This document shows, piece after piece, positions 1-7,552 of a DNA stretch of 8,826 bases. Both the position numbers and the translations under genes were made by a program. The stretch's first letter is position 1. Each line of letters opens with the position of its first letter. The stretch spans positions 3,169 to 11,994 of the forward strand of contig JAGRKQ010000048.1 of the NCBI GenBank assembly GCA_020442235.1. The letters are read 5' to 3'. A model generated the notes under the pieces. The model had not been told where the DNA came from, did no database searches, and was given only the letters and a program-made list of their open reading frames with translations. The DNA comes from Hyphomicrobiaceae bacterium (GTDB lineage: Bacteria; Pseudomonadota; Alphaproteobacteria; Rhizobiales; MH13).

Positions 1-372
1 CCGGCGCTGAACGACATGGAGATCGAGCAGATCGTCGCAGCCGGGGCTGAAGCGGGTGCGGTTTCGGCCGGCTACATCCTGTTGCGCCTGCCGCTGGAAG
101 TGCGCGACGTGTTTCGCGACTGGCTCGCCAAGGCCTATCCGGAACGCTACCGCCATGTGATGTCGCTGATCCGCCAGATGCGCGGCGGCAAGGACTATGA
201 TGCGGAATGGATGAAGCGCATGCGCGGCGAAGGCCCCTATGCCGATCTCATCGCCCGCCGCTTCGAGGCCGCCATCAAGCGGCACGGCCTGACGCGGCGC
301 AGCCTCGACCTCGATTGCACCCGCTTCCGCCCGCCGCGGCCGGACAGCGAGCAGATGTGTTTCCCCTTCTAG
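1..372 (+). CDS. PA0069-family radical SAM protein, C-terminal part (5' end outside the window)
   Basis: The reading frame is open from base 1 (reading PALNDMEIEQ...) to a TAG at 370-372, so this is the last 123 residues of a longer protein; the ATG at 16 is internal. I recognise the tail of the PA0069 family, radical SAM proteins distantly related to spore photoproduct lyase (COG1533). Conserved tail segments are GYILLRLPLEVRD, RHVMSLIRQMRGGKDYD, the MRGEGPYADLIARRFE stretch and the closing LDCTRFRPP. The CxxxCxxC iron-sulphur motif would lie upstream and is not visible. The substrate of this family is unknown to me. The gene converges on the EamA transporter gene, and the two stop codons are read from the same CTAG tetramer. 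Family assignment rests on the tail only. Confidence 0.8.
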   Translation, partial: PALNDMEIEQIVAAGAEAGAVSAGYILLRLPLEVRDVFRDWLAKAYPERYRHVMSLIRQMRGGKDYDAEWMKRMRGEGPYADLIARRFEAAIKRHGLTRRSLDLDCTRFRPPRPDSEQMCFPF

Positions 373-1286
373 GAGCCATCGGCCTGTGCGGGCGGTTCGC
401 GCTTCTTCTGCGGCCAGTTGATCAGCGCCACGCCGAGGATCGCGGCAAAAAGCCCGAGGGCGACGGACGGTGTGATCCTCTCACCAAGGAAAAGCATGCC
501 GAGCATCACGCCGATGCCCGCGCGCAGATAGGCCTGACTTGCAACGCCGAGCGACCCGATGGTCCGCATCAGCCGGAAATAGAGAAGAAGGGCAATGCCG
601 GTGCACAGGATCGACAGAGCAAGAGCCGCGAGGATCGCTTCCGGTTCCGGCCGCAAGGACCAGGGCCGGTCGATGAGAAGAGCTGCGGGTGCGATGATCG
701 CCGTGGCCCAGAGCATCGTTCCGGCCGCCGTTGCGGTGGCACTGATATGGGAAAAGCGTTTTCCGTAGATCGCGGCAACGCCATAAAAGGCGGCCCCCAG
801 CAAGCAGGCGAGTTGTCCGGTGACCTGTGTGCCAAGGCCCTTCAGGGCATCCAGCCCGACGATCAGGCAGACGCCGCATATGCCGATGAGCGCGCCGGCG
901 AATTTTCGTCCGCTGACGGCTTCGTGCCGGGTGATCAGCGCCGTGAACAAAAAGACGAAGATCGGCGAGGTCGAGTTCAGGACGCTCGCAAGACCGGCAT
1001 CGACATGTTGCTGCCCCCAGGCCAGAAGCGTCCATGCCGCAATCGAATTGACGAAGGCCTGAACGAGCAGCCGCCGCCAGGTTCGACCGTCCCTTGGCAG
1101 TTTTTCATGGCGCAAGGCGAGAACAATCGTGAGGAACAGGGCCGCGCCGGAGACGCGGATGGCCACCAGCGTCAGCGGCGGGATCTGTTCGACCGCCACC
1201 TTGGTAAAAAGGTAGGACGACCCCCACAGCAGGGCCAAAAGGCCAAGCAGGGGCAGTTCCAGCCTGAGGTCCGCTTTGTCGCTCAT
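369..1286 (-). CDS. DMT-superfamily (EamA) transporter
   Basis: Predicted inner-membrane transporter of 305 residues with about ten hydrophobic helices, roughly at residues 11-31, 37-58, 72-90, 97-119, 126-145, 155-174, 184-206, 217-237, 248-268 and 274-291. That is two five-helix EamA repeats. Family hallmarks are LLWGSSYLFTKVAVE in helix 1, the RVSGAALFL segment, NSTSPIFVFLFTAL in helix 4 and FLGERITPSVALG near the end. DMT members export amino acids, metabolites or drugs; the substrate cannot be read here. I chose the ATG at 1286 (MSDKADLR) over an ATG ten codons upstream. It shares its A with the TGA of the NIPSNAP gene (TGATG) and has a GGAG at 1294-1297 seven bases upstream. This points to translational coupling in a two-gene operon. 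Its stop overlaps the end of the radical SAM gene. Confidence 0.9.
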   Translation of the reverse strand: MSDKADLRLELPLLGLLALLWGSSYLFTKVAVEQIPPLTLVAIRVSGAALFLTIVLALRHEKLPRDGRTWRRLLVQAFVNSIAAWTLLAWGQQHVDAGLASVLNSTSPIFVFLFTALITRHEAVSGRKFAGALIGICGVCLIVGLDALKGLGTQVTGQLACLLGAAFYGVAAIYGKRFSHISATATAAGTMLWATAIIAPAALLIDRPWSLRPEPEAILAALALSILCTGIALLLYFRLMRTIGSLGVASQAYLRAGIGVMLGMLFLGERITPSVALGLFAAILGVALINWPQKKREPPAQADGS

Positions 1287-1606
1287 CAGCGCGCTCCATG
1301 CGGCGCGGATGCACACTTCAGCCAGGTCCGGTCCTCACGCATCAAAAACCTTTCCCTCTGGGCAAATTCATAGTTTTCCCGGCCGAGCGGATCGGCCGCA
1401 AGGCGGACGCGATAGGCCTCATAAGCGGCCAGGCTCTCGATGTTGTAGATGCCATAGGCGAGCGTGGACGAGCCTTCATGCGGGCTGAAATAACCGATCA
1501 GGTCCGCGCCGCAGCGGGGGATGGCCTCGCCCCAGTTGCGGGCGTAACGCTCGAACAGGGCCTTCCTGGCCGGGTCGATGTGATAGCGGATGATGCAGGT
1601 CAGCAT
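1286..1606 (-). CDS. NIPSNAP-family protein
   Basis: A small 106-residue protein, probably soluble and cytosolic, of the NIPSNAP / dimeric alpha-beta barrel type. The family pattern is visible: MLTCIIRYHIDPARKALFER, then YARNWGEAIPRCGADLIGYF, SPHEGSSTLAYGIYNIESLA, the AAYEAYRVRLAADPLGREN stretch and a C-terminal RFLMREDRTWLK. Bacterial relatives of this length are usually single-domain proteins of unknown biochemical role; no catalytic residues can be assigned. The ATG at 1606 is well supported by AAAGGAG at 1612-1618, five bases upstream. The frame stays open far upstream through the regulator gene, but that part is antisense shadow. It is the first gene of an operon with the EamA transporter and is divergent from the ArsR-type regulator, so it is probably controlled by the palindrome at 1654-1677. 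Confidence 0.88.
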   Translation of the reverse strand: MLTCIIRYHIDPARKALFERYARNWGEAIPRCGADLIGYFSPHEGSSTLAYGIYNIESLAAYEAYRVRLAADPLGRENYEFAQRERFLMREDRTWLKCASAPHGAR

Positions 1607-1611
1607 GGCGG

Positions 1612-1618
1612 CTCCTTT
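1612..1618 (-). promoter_or_regulatory. Ribosome binding site of the NIPSNAP gene
   Basis: On the minus strand this reads AAAGGAG, followed by five bases and the ATG at 1606. It is a near-ideal Shine-Dalgarno match and fixes the NIPSNAP start against the much longer open frame. The divergent regulator gene has no such site. Confidence 0.8.
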
Positions 1619-1640
1619 TGTCTCCTGCCACGCTAGACGA

Positions 1641-1669
1641 TTGATCGGCGGCAATGCTTCGATTAGCAT
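1641..1669 (+). promoter_or_regulatory. Candidate sigma70-type promoter of the ArsR-type regulator
   Basis: TTGATC at 1641-1646 and TAGCAT at 1664-1669 each match four of six consensus bases and are exactly 17 bases apart. The -10 element lies inside the palindrome. Transcription would be expected to start about seven bases after the -10, near base 1676, which is the A of the ATG. This would make a leaderless mRNA, consistent with the lack of a convincing Shine-Dalgarno. The hexamers are imperfect, so this is a reasoned candidate only. Confidence 0.45.
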
Positions 1670-1677
1670 CGAAGCAT
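1654..1677. promoter_or_regulatory. 24-bp perfect palindrome, probable ArsR-type operator
   Basis: ATGCTTCGAT at 1654-1663 and ATCGAAGCAT at 1668-1677 are exact reverse complements separated by TAGC. Perfect ten-base arms suit a dimeric winged-helix repressor. The site covers the candidate -10 and the first two bases of the regulator's start codon, so binding would block the regulator's own promoter. It sits 47 bases upstream of the divergent NIPSNAP start, so it could also control that operon. The symmetry is directly seen; the identity of the binding protein is inferred from the adjacent ArsR gene. Confidence 0.75.
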
Positions 1678-2365
1678 GATGGAAGGGCCGGACATCGCCC
1701 GGATTGCCGCGCTGATCGGCGATCCTGCACGCGCCAACATGCTGGCAGCGCTGATGAGCGGAAGGGCGCTGACGGCAAGCGAACTGGCGCGCGAGGCCGG
1801 CGTCACGGCCCAGACCGCTTCCAGCCATCTGGCCAAACTCCATGCGGGCGGGCTTGTCGGCACCCGCAAACAGGGCCGCCACAAATATTTCTCCCTCGCC
1901 ACGGACGAGGTTGCGCATCTGCTTGAGAACCTGATGGGGATCGCCGCCGGTGCCGGGCACCTGCGCACACGCACCGGTCCGAAGGATCAGGCCTTGAGAA
2001 AGGCGCGGGTCTGCTACAGCCATCTGGCCGGCGATCTGGGCACGCAGCTTTATGACGGCCTCATGCGTCAGGGCGCGCTGCATCTGGACGGGAGCGGCAT
2101 GGGCCTATCAGACGCGGGCGAAACGCTCATGCGCCGGTTCGGCATCGATCTCGACGCCCTGAAATCCAGACGCGCGCCGCTTTGCCGGGAATGCCTCGAC
2201 TGGAGCGAACGCCGCTCGCATCTTGCCGGCAGCCTCGGGCGAGCCCTTCTCAGCCGGTTCGAGGCGGTGGGTTGGGCAAGACGCGACGCAGCCTCGCGCG
2301 CCGTGCTCTTTTCCGCTGAGGGTGAGGCGCGTTTTCGCGAAACCTTTTCCCTCCCGGCGCGCTGA
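1676..2365 (+). CDS. ArsR-family winged helix-turn-helix regulator
   Basis: A 229-residue regulator with an N-terminal ArsR-type DNA-binding domain. Residues 6-30 ([20 protein letters not shown]...) are the typical first helices, 33-56 form the helix-turn-helix with recognition segment [13 protein letters not shown], and 57-75 ([18 protein letters not shown]) form the beta wing. Classic ArsR/SmtB proteins are about 100-120 residues; this longer type carries a C-terminal domain of about 120 residues. That domain has C113 in [10 protein letters not shown] and C170/C173 in [20 protein letters not shown], so HLAG-x-LG occurs twice. The cysteines and histidines could bind metal or sense thiols, but the classical ArsR metal motif is not seen and the ligand is unknown. 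ATG 1676 (MMEG) is chosen for family fit; there is no Shine-Dalgarno and the mRNA may be leaderless. Probable repressor of itself and of the divergent pair. Confidence 0.87.
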   Translation: MMEGPDIARIAALIGDPARANMLAALMSGRALTASELAREAGVTAQTASSHLAKLHAGGLVGTRKQGRHKYFSLATDEVAHLLENLMGIAAGAGHLRTRTGPKDQALRKARVCYSHLAGDLGTQLYDGLMRQGALHLDGSGMGLSDAGETLMRRFGIDLDALKSRRAPLCRECLDWSERRSHLAGSLGRALLSRFEAVGWARRDAASRAVLFSAEGEARFRETFSLPAR

Positions 2366-2435
2366 TCGTCCGGTTGCCCCGGATTTCCTCAGGGCGTCCC
2401 CTTGCATGGACGGGCGGCATCGGGCAGCCAGGGAC

Positions 2436-3086
2436 ATGGATCTCTTTCTGCCCGATCTTGCCGCCCTCTTCGACGCCCCGCTGCGCCGCCCGGACATGCG
2501 GGCCGAAGATGCGCTTCAAAAGGCCGGATATCGACGCATCGCCGGCACGGATGAGGCCGGACGGGGGCCGCTCTGCGGGCCGGTCGTCGCGGCGGCGGTG
2601 GTTCTCGATCCGGCTCGCCCCATCGACGGGCTCGCCGATTCCAAGATGCTGTCCGAAGGCGACCGCGACGCGCTTTTCACGCTGATCGCCGAGCGGGCGG
2701 ATGTCGGCATCGCCCTTTCCTCGCCGCGCCGGATCGATGCGATGAACATTCTCCAGGCGAGCCTTGATGCCATGGCGCGGGCGGTGGCGGCGCTGCCGCA
2801 TGCGGCGGATTTCGTTCTCATCGACGGCAACAGGACGCCGCAACTTGCGCAGCCTTCGGCCACGCTGGTCAAGGGCGACCAGCGCTCGGCCTCGATTGCG
2901 GCGGCCTCGATCGTTGCCAAGGTGGTGCGCGACCGGCTGATGATCCGCCTCGATGCGGCTTTTCCCGGCTATGGCCTTGCCGGCCACAAGGGCTATCCGA
3001 CGGCGGCGCATCGTGCGGCGCTGGCGCGGTTGGGCCCAACGCCCCATCATCGCACAAGCTTCAAAGGCGTTTGTTCATCCTCTTGA
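2436..3086 (+). CDS. rnhB: Ribonuclease HII
   Basis: RNase HII cuts the RNA strand of RNA:DNA hybrids and removes single ribonucleotides misincorporated in DNA. In a 216-residue product from ATG 2436, the signature [20 protein letters not shown] gives catalytic D39 and E40. LIDGNR gives D130 and VKGDQR gives D148, completing the four-carboxylate metal site. [17 protein letters not shown] and [10 protein letters not shown] are further family blocks. The length is normal. The start is uncertain: ATG 2406 and ATG 2496 are also in frame and none has a clear Shine-Dalgarno. The frame is open back to 2223, but that part overlaps the regulator gene and does not look like family sequence. The gene lies 70 bases after the ArsR-type gene and 81 bases before ccrM. 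The tail FKGVCSSS is not a recognised motif. Confidence 0.94.
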   Translation: MDLFLPDLAALFDAPLRRPDMRAEDALQKAGYRRIAGTDEAGRGPLCGPVVAAAVVLDPARPIDGLADSKMLSEGDRDALFTLIAERADVGIALSSPRRIDAMNILQASLDAMARAVAALPHAADFVLIDGNRTPQLAQPSATLVKGDQRSASIAAASIVAKVVRDRLMIRLDAAFPGYGLAGHKGYPTAAHRAALARLGPTPHHRTSFKGVCSSS

Positions 3087-4295
<1,209 letters not shown>

Positions 4296-4296
4296 C

Positions 4297-5373
4297 CTAG
4301 CCTGCAAGCGCGCGCGTCAGCGCCTTGCGGAAGACCGTCGGCAGGGCCTCCTTTTCGGCATCTTCGGACCAGCGCCAGCCTTCAGGCAGCGCCGCGCCAG
4401 GGATCGCGCGGGCCGCACGCACCTCCAGCGTGAGCCGGAAATGCGTGAAAACATGGACGATGCTGCCGCAGTCCCGCTCCTGCGCGATCTTTACGGGCAG
4501 TGCCGGCGGATCGGCCGGTCCTTCGGTAAAGGCGCTCGACGGCAGCCCGGTCATGCCCGAAAGAAGTCCCGTCTGCGGTCTCTTCACAACAAGAATACGC
4601 GCGTTCTCATCGCGGATGACATAGGCAACCGCCTGCCGCTCCGGCTTTTTGACTTTCGGCGCCTTCACCGGATAACGCGCACTTGCGCCCTTTGAGAACG
4701 CGGCGCAACCGGCCGATAACGGGCAGACCTCGCAGCGCGGATTGCGCGGGGTGCAAACCGTCGCGCCGAGATCCATCATCGCCTCGGCAAAGGCGCCCGG
4801 CCGATCTTGCGGCACCAGGGCGGCAACGGCGGCGCGCACAGCTTCGCGTGCGGCCGGAAGCGGTGTCTCGATCGCCCTCAGGCGGGTGACGACGCGCTCG
4901 ACATTGCCGTCGACGACGGCAATCGGCTCATCGAAGGCAATCGCGGCAATCGCCGCCGATGTGTAGGCGCCAATGCCGGGGAGCGCGGCAAGTTCAGCCG
5001 CCGTCCCCGGGAAAACGCCACCGGCATCGGCCAGGATGCGGGCGGTGCGGATGAGATTGGCGCAACGCGCATAATAGCCGAGCCCCGCCCAGGCGCGGCG
5101 CACAGCGTCTTCCTCGGCATGGGCAAGGGCACGCACATCCGGCCAGGCCTCGGTGAAGCGGGCGAAATACCCCTTCACGGCGGCAACCGTCGTCTGTTGC
5201 AGCATGACCTCGGAAAGCCAGACGCGGTAGGGATCGGGGCGGTGTCCTGCAAGCCGTTCCCGCGGTGGCACCCGCCAGGGCAGATCGCGGGCGTTTTCAT
5301 CGAACCAAACAAGAAGCGCCGCCGTTTCCGGCGGCGCAGTCTTCAGATCCGGCATGTGCCCTTTGGCAGGCAT
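4297..5373 (-). CDS. mutY: A/G-specific adenine glycosylase MutY
   Basis: MutY removes adenine mispaired with 8-oxoguanine in base excision repair. The 358 residues are of normal family length. The N-terminal helix-hairpin-helix glycosylase domain contains LSEVMLQQTTVAAV with catalytic E55, the GLGYYARCANL segment, hairpin LPGIGAYTSAAI (131-142) and IAVVDGNVERV with the catalytic Asp D155. A [4Fe-4S] cluster is formed by C207, C214, C217 and C223 (C-x6-C-x2-C-x5-C). The C-terminal Nudix-like domain that recognises 8-oxoguanine runs from about 245, with LLSGMTGLP and HVFTHFRL (307-314). ATG 5373 lies eight bases after the atpF stop, and MPDL at 5355 is an alternative with AAAGGG just upstream. 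The spacing suggests co-transcription with the atp genes. Its stop and that of ccrM are one base apart. Confidence 0.95.
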   Translation of the reverse strand: MPAKGHMPDLKTAPPETAALLVWFDENARDLPWRVPPRERLAGHRPDPYRVWLSEVMLQQTTVAAVKGYFARFTEAWPDVRALAHAEEDAVRRAWAGLGYYARCANLIRTARILADAGGVFPGTAAELAALPGIGAYTSAAIAAIAFDEPIAVVDGNVERVVTRLRAIETPLPAAREAVRAAVAALVPQDRPGAFAEAMMDLGATVCTPRNPRCEVCPLSAGCAAFSKGASARYPVKAPKVKKPERQAVAYVIRDENARILVVKRPQTGLLSGMTGLPSSAFTEGPADPPALPVKIAQERDCGSIVHVFTHFRLTLEVRAARAIPGAALPEGWRWSEDAEKEALPTVFRKALTRALAG

Positions 5374-5381
5374 CGGCCTTA

Positions 5382-5864
5382 TCAGTTGAGGCGGGCCTTC
5401 ACCGTCTCGATCGACGCGTCGATGGAGGCATCGCCGGAAGCGGCAAGGCGATCCTTGAGAAGCGTCTCGGCGGCAGAGACCGCAACGTCGGCAGCCATCG
5501 CCCGCACATCGTTGACGGCCTGGGTTTCGGCCTGCGCGATCTTGGCCTCGGCCGCGGCGGTGCGGCGGGTGATCATGTCTTCCAGCGCGCGGGTCGCTTC
5601 GTCGGTCATGCGCTCGGCATCGGCCTTGGCCTTGGCGACAATGTCCTCGGCCTCGGCTTCGGCCGCCAGCTTCTTGCGACGGAAATCGGCCAGAAGGCTC
5701 TGCGCTTCCTCGCGCAGGCGGCGGGCTTCCTCGATCTCCTGACGAACCTTTGCGGCCCGGTCATCGAGCGCGGCACCGATCTTGGAGAAGACCCCGAGAT
5801 AGGCCATGGCGCCGAGGAAGATGAAAAGGGCAACAGCCGCCCAGAAAGTCGGATCGTGCAGCAT
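5382..5864 (-). CDS. atpF: F0 ATP synthase subunit b
   Basis: A 160-residue b-type stator subunit that links the membrane a subunit to F1. It has one membrane helix at about residues 7-26 (FWAAVALFIFLGAMAYLGVF). A long, highly charged alpha-helical stretch rich in Ala, Glu, Lys and Arg follows (DDRAAKVRQEIEEARRLREEAQ...) and is expected to pair with b' as a right-handed coiled coil. The start is firm: its ATG shares a base with the b' stop (TAATG) and has GGAGG five bases upstream at 5870-5874. It is the last atp gene of the cluster and is followed after eight bases by mutY. The second stalk gene next door makes the b/b' heterodimer typical of alphaproteobacteria and photosynthetic bacteria. 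Confidence 0.93.
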   Translation of the reverse strand: MLHDPTFWAAVALFIFLGAMAYLGVFSKIGAALDDRAAKVRQEIEEARRLREEAQSLLADFRRKKLAAEAEAEDIVAKAKADAERMTDEATRALEDMITRRTAAAEAKIAQAETQAVNDVRAMAADVAVSAAETLLKDRLAASGDASIDASIETVKARLN

Positions 5865-6418
5865 TACGACCTCCGTGCGGCCCAGGCGCTGGCAACGGCC
5901 TTTTCGACCGCGCCGGCATCGGCACCGGCCGAAGCAACCTGTTCAACAATGGCGGCGGCGGCATCGCGGGCAATGCCCTCGATCTCGCCCATCGCGGTGG
6001 CCCGGATGCCGGCGATCTTCTGTTCGGCGGCGGCGACCTTGTCCGCGAGCGCGGCTTCGGCGGCATGGCGCTTGTCGGCCAGGTCCGCATTCAGCGAATC
6101 ACGCGTTTCGGCGGCGATCTTCTGGGCCTTGGCGCGGGCATCGGCCAGCGCCGTTTCGTAATCCTCGATCGCCTGATCGGTTTCCCGCTTCAGGCGTTCG
6201 GCCTCATCGAGATCGGACGCGATGCGATCGCGCCGCTCTTCCAGAATGCCGGCGAGGCGCGGAAGCGCGACCTTCGACAGAATGTAGTAGAGCGCACCGA
6301 AGGTGATCGCCAGCCACAGAAGCTGCGACCCGTAAAAGGTCGGATCAAAGGGCGGAAAGTTCCCACCCCCGCCGTGTTCGGCAGGCACCTGGGTTTCGGT
6401 GTGCGTTTCGGTCGACAT
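5864..6418 (-). CDS. atpG: F0 ATP synthase subunit b'
   Basis: A 184-residue b' stator subunit. A soluble N-terminal segment (MSTETHTETQVPAEHGGGGN) precedes FPPFDPTFYGSQLLWLAITFG, which is typical of b' proteins. One membrane helix spans about 30-48, and a long charged helix follows (LPRLAGILEERRDRIASDLDEAERLKRETD...). The ATG at 6418 is chosen over a GTG 14 codons upstream because GGGAG lies nine bases before it and b' proteins begin like this. The upstream GTG would also fall inside the hairpin at 6435-6468. The stop overlaps the atpF start by one base, implying coupled translation and balanced b:b' synthesis. The symbol varies between databases (atpG, atpF', atpX). Confidence 0.92.
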   Translation of the reverse strand: MSTETHTETQVPAEHGGGGNFPPFDPTFYGSQLLWLAITFGALYYILSKVALPRLAGILEERRDRIASDLDEAERLKRETDQAIEDYETALADARAKAQKIAAETRDSLNADLADKRHAAEAALADKVAAAEQKIAGIRATAMGEIEGIARDAAAAIVEQVASAGADAGAVEKAVASAWAARRS

Positions 6419-6434
6419 GGCCTTCAACTCCCGC

Positions 6435-6468
6435 GGTGCCGCGATCCGGGTCAGGCCCACGCGGCACC
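6435..6468 (-). repeat. Strong hairpin between atpE and atpF'
   Basis: GGTGCCGCG at 6435-6443 and CGCGGCACC at 6460-6468 are exact reverse complements around a 16-base loop; the loop contains a further GGG/CCC pair. In the minus-strand mRNA the stem ends two bases before the GGGAG ribosome site of the b' gene. There is no U-run, so it is not a classical terminator. A role in RNA processing, 3'-end protection of the atpB-atpE message, or lowering translation of b' is plausible. Confidence 0.65.
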
Positions 6469-6512
6469 CAAGCTCACATTGTCAGCTCAAGCTTTGTCGG
6501 TGATCGGAAGGA

Positions 6513-6737
6513 TCACGCGAGCAGAAGCAGAAGCGCGACGAGCAGCGAGAAGATGCCGAGCGCTTCGGTGACGGCGAAGCCGAAAATCAGGTTGCTGAAC
6601 TGACCTTTCGCAGCCGAAGGATTGCGCAGGGCGCCAGAAAGATAGTTACCGAAAATCTGGCCGAGACCGATGGCCGCGCCACCCATACCAAGGCACGCAA
6701 TGCCAGCGCCAATCGCCCGTGCAGCTTCCGCTTCCAT
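6513..6737 (-). CDS. atpE: F0 ATP synthase subunit c
   Basis: The 74-residue proteolipid that forms the rotating c ring. It is a two-helix hairpin: helix 1 is about residues 8-30 with small-residue packing ([21 protein letters not shown]), the polar loop is [10 protein letters not shown] (37-46), and helix 2 is about 48-73. The ion-binding carboxylate is E58 in [20 protein letters not shown]. The helix lacks the extra polar ligands typical of sodium-type rings, so protons are the expected ion. AAGGGAG six bases before the ATG is a strong ribosome site, fitting the need for many copies per complex. A six-base-stem repeat (6500-6505/6511-6516) spans the stop codon, and a stronger hairpin follows downstream. 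Confidence 0.96.
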   Translation of the reverse strand: MEAEAARAIGAGIACLGMGGAAIGLGQIFGNYLSGALRNPSAAKGQFSNLIFGFAVTEALGIFSLLVALLLLLA

Positions 6738-6787
6738 GTCACACTCCCTTGAAGAGACCAGTCAAAGATTAGATCGCGTCCGCCGGA

Positions 6788-7537
6788 TCAATGTCCCGGA
6801 TGAATCGCGTCGTTGAGATACATGCAGGTCAACACCGCGAAGACGTAGGCCTGCAGGAACGCCACCAGAAATTCCAGCGCCGTCAGGGCGATGGTCATGG
6901 CCAGTGGCAAGATGGCGCCGCCAATGCCCACCGCACCCAAGGCGGAGAGGCTGACGACGAAGCCGGCGAACACTTTCAGCGTGATGTGTCCGGCCAGCAT
7001 GTTGGCGAAGAGACGGATGGACAGGCTGATCGGACGCGAGAGGAAGGAGATGATCTCGATCACCGTCACCAGCGGGATCAGATAGCCCGGCACGCCATGC
7101 GGCACGAACAGGCCGAGAAATTTCAGCCCGTGGCGCATGAAGCCATAGATCACGACCGTACCGATCACTAGCATGGCGAGCGCGAAGGTCACGATGAGAT
7201 GGCTCATCACCGTGAAGAAATACGGGAACATGCCGAAGAGATTGGCGAACAGCACGAACATGAACAGCGAGAAGACCAGCGGGAAGAAGCGCATGCCTTC
7301 CGTTCCGGCGGCGTCTCGCAACATGTTGGCCACGAATTCATAGGAAATCTCGGCCATCGACTGGAGCCGGGTCGGGACCAGCCCGCGGCCGCGCGTTGCC
7401 AGGACGAGAAAGAGGGTCACCGCGGCGACGGTCGCCACCATGAACAGCGAGGAGTTGGTGAAGGAAACATCCAGCGAGCCGACTTCAATCGGCACAATCC
7501 GCGAGATCTGGAACTGATGGATCGGATCCGTCGCCAC
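6788..7537 (-). CDS. atpB: F0 ATP synthase subunit a
   Basis: A 249-residue polytopic membrane protein holding the proton half-channels. The N-terminus [17 protein letters not shown] is typical of alphaproteobacterial a subunits. The essential arginine is R175 in [17 protein letters not shown]222 and Q229 in [17 protein letters not shown] match the conserved polar positions of the last helix. Hydrophobic segments at about 28-47, 85-105, 112-134, 150-165, 170-192, 198-215 and 217-241 cover the expected helices. The start is GTG 7537, supported by AGGGAAGG at 7545-7552 with seven bases of spacing; that ribosome site overlaps the atpI stop codon. It sits 13 bases after atpI and 50 before atpE, in one transcription unit. 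Confidence 0.96.
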   Translation of the reverse strand: MATDPIHQFQISRIVPIEVGSLDVSFTNSSLFMVATVAAVTLFLVLATRGRGLVPTRLQSMAEISYEFVANMLRDAAGTEGMRFFPLVFSLFMFVLFANLFGMFPYFFTVMSHLIVTFALAMLVIGTVVIYGFMRHGLKFLGLFVPHGVPGYLIPLVTVIEIISFLSRPISLSIRLFANMLAGHITLKVFAGFVVSLSALGAVGIGGAILPLAMTIALTALEFLVAFLQAYVFAVLTCMYLNDAIHPGH

Positions 7538-7544
7538 CGCTCAG

Positions 7545-7552
7545 CCTTCCCT
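7545..7552 (-). promoter_or_regulatory. Ribosome binding site of atpB, overlapping the atpI stop
   Basis: On the minus strand this is AGGGAAGG, seven bases before the GTG at 7537. It supports the GTG start of atpB and shares bases with the TAG that ends atpI, so ribosomes finishing atpI run over it. Confidence 0.7.

Noticed and set aside
207..1373. Long + strand open frame of 388 codons across the EamA gene
   Set aside because: It is antisense to a convincing ten-helix transporter. Its translation is low-complexity, rich in Arg, Gln, Asp and Gly, with no family resemblance, which is typical of shadow frames in high-G+C DNA.
1607..2083. N-terminal extension of the NIPSNAP frame to 265 residues
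   Set aside because: The extra 159 residues run antisense through the regulator gene and its promoter, while AAAGGAG sits right before the ATG at 1606.
2250..3050. Minus strand open frame of 266 codons opposite rnhB
   Set aside because: It is Arg-rich shadow sequence opposite a complete RNase HII with all catalytic residues.
4807..6161. Two long + strand open frames opposite mutY, atpF and the b' gene
   Set aside because: They are antisense to well-identified genes. Their Arg/Gly/Ala/Ser-rich translations reflect codon-position bias on the other strand.
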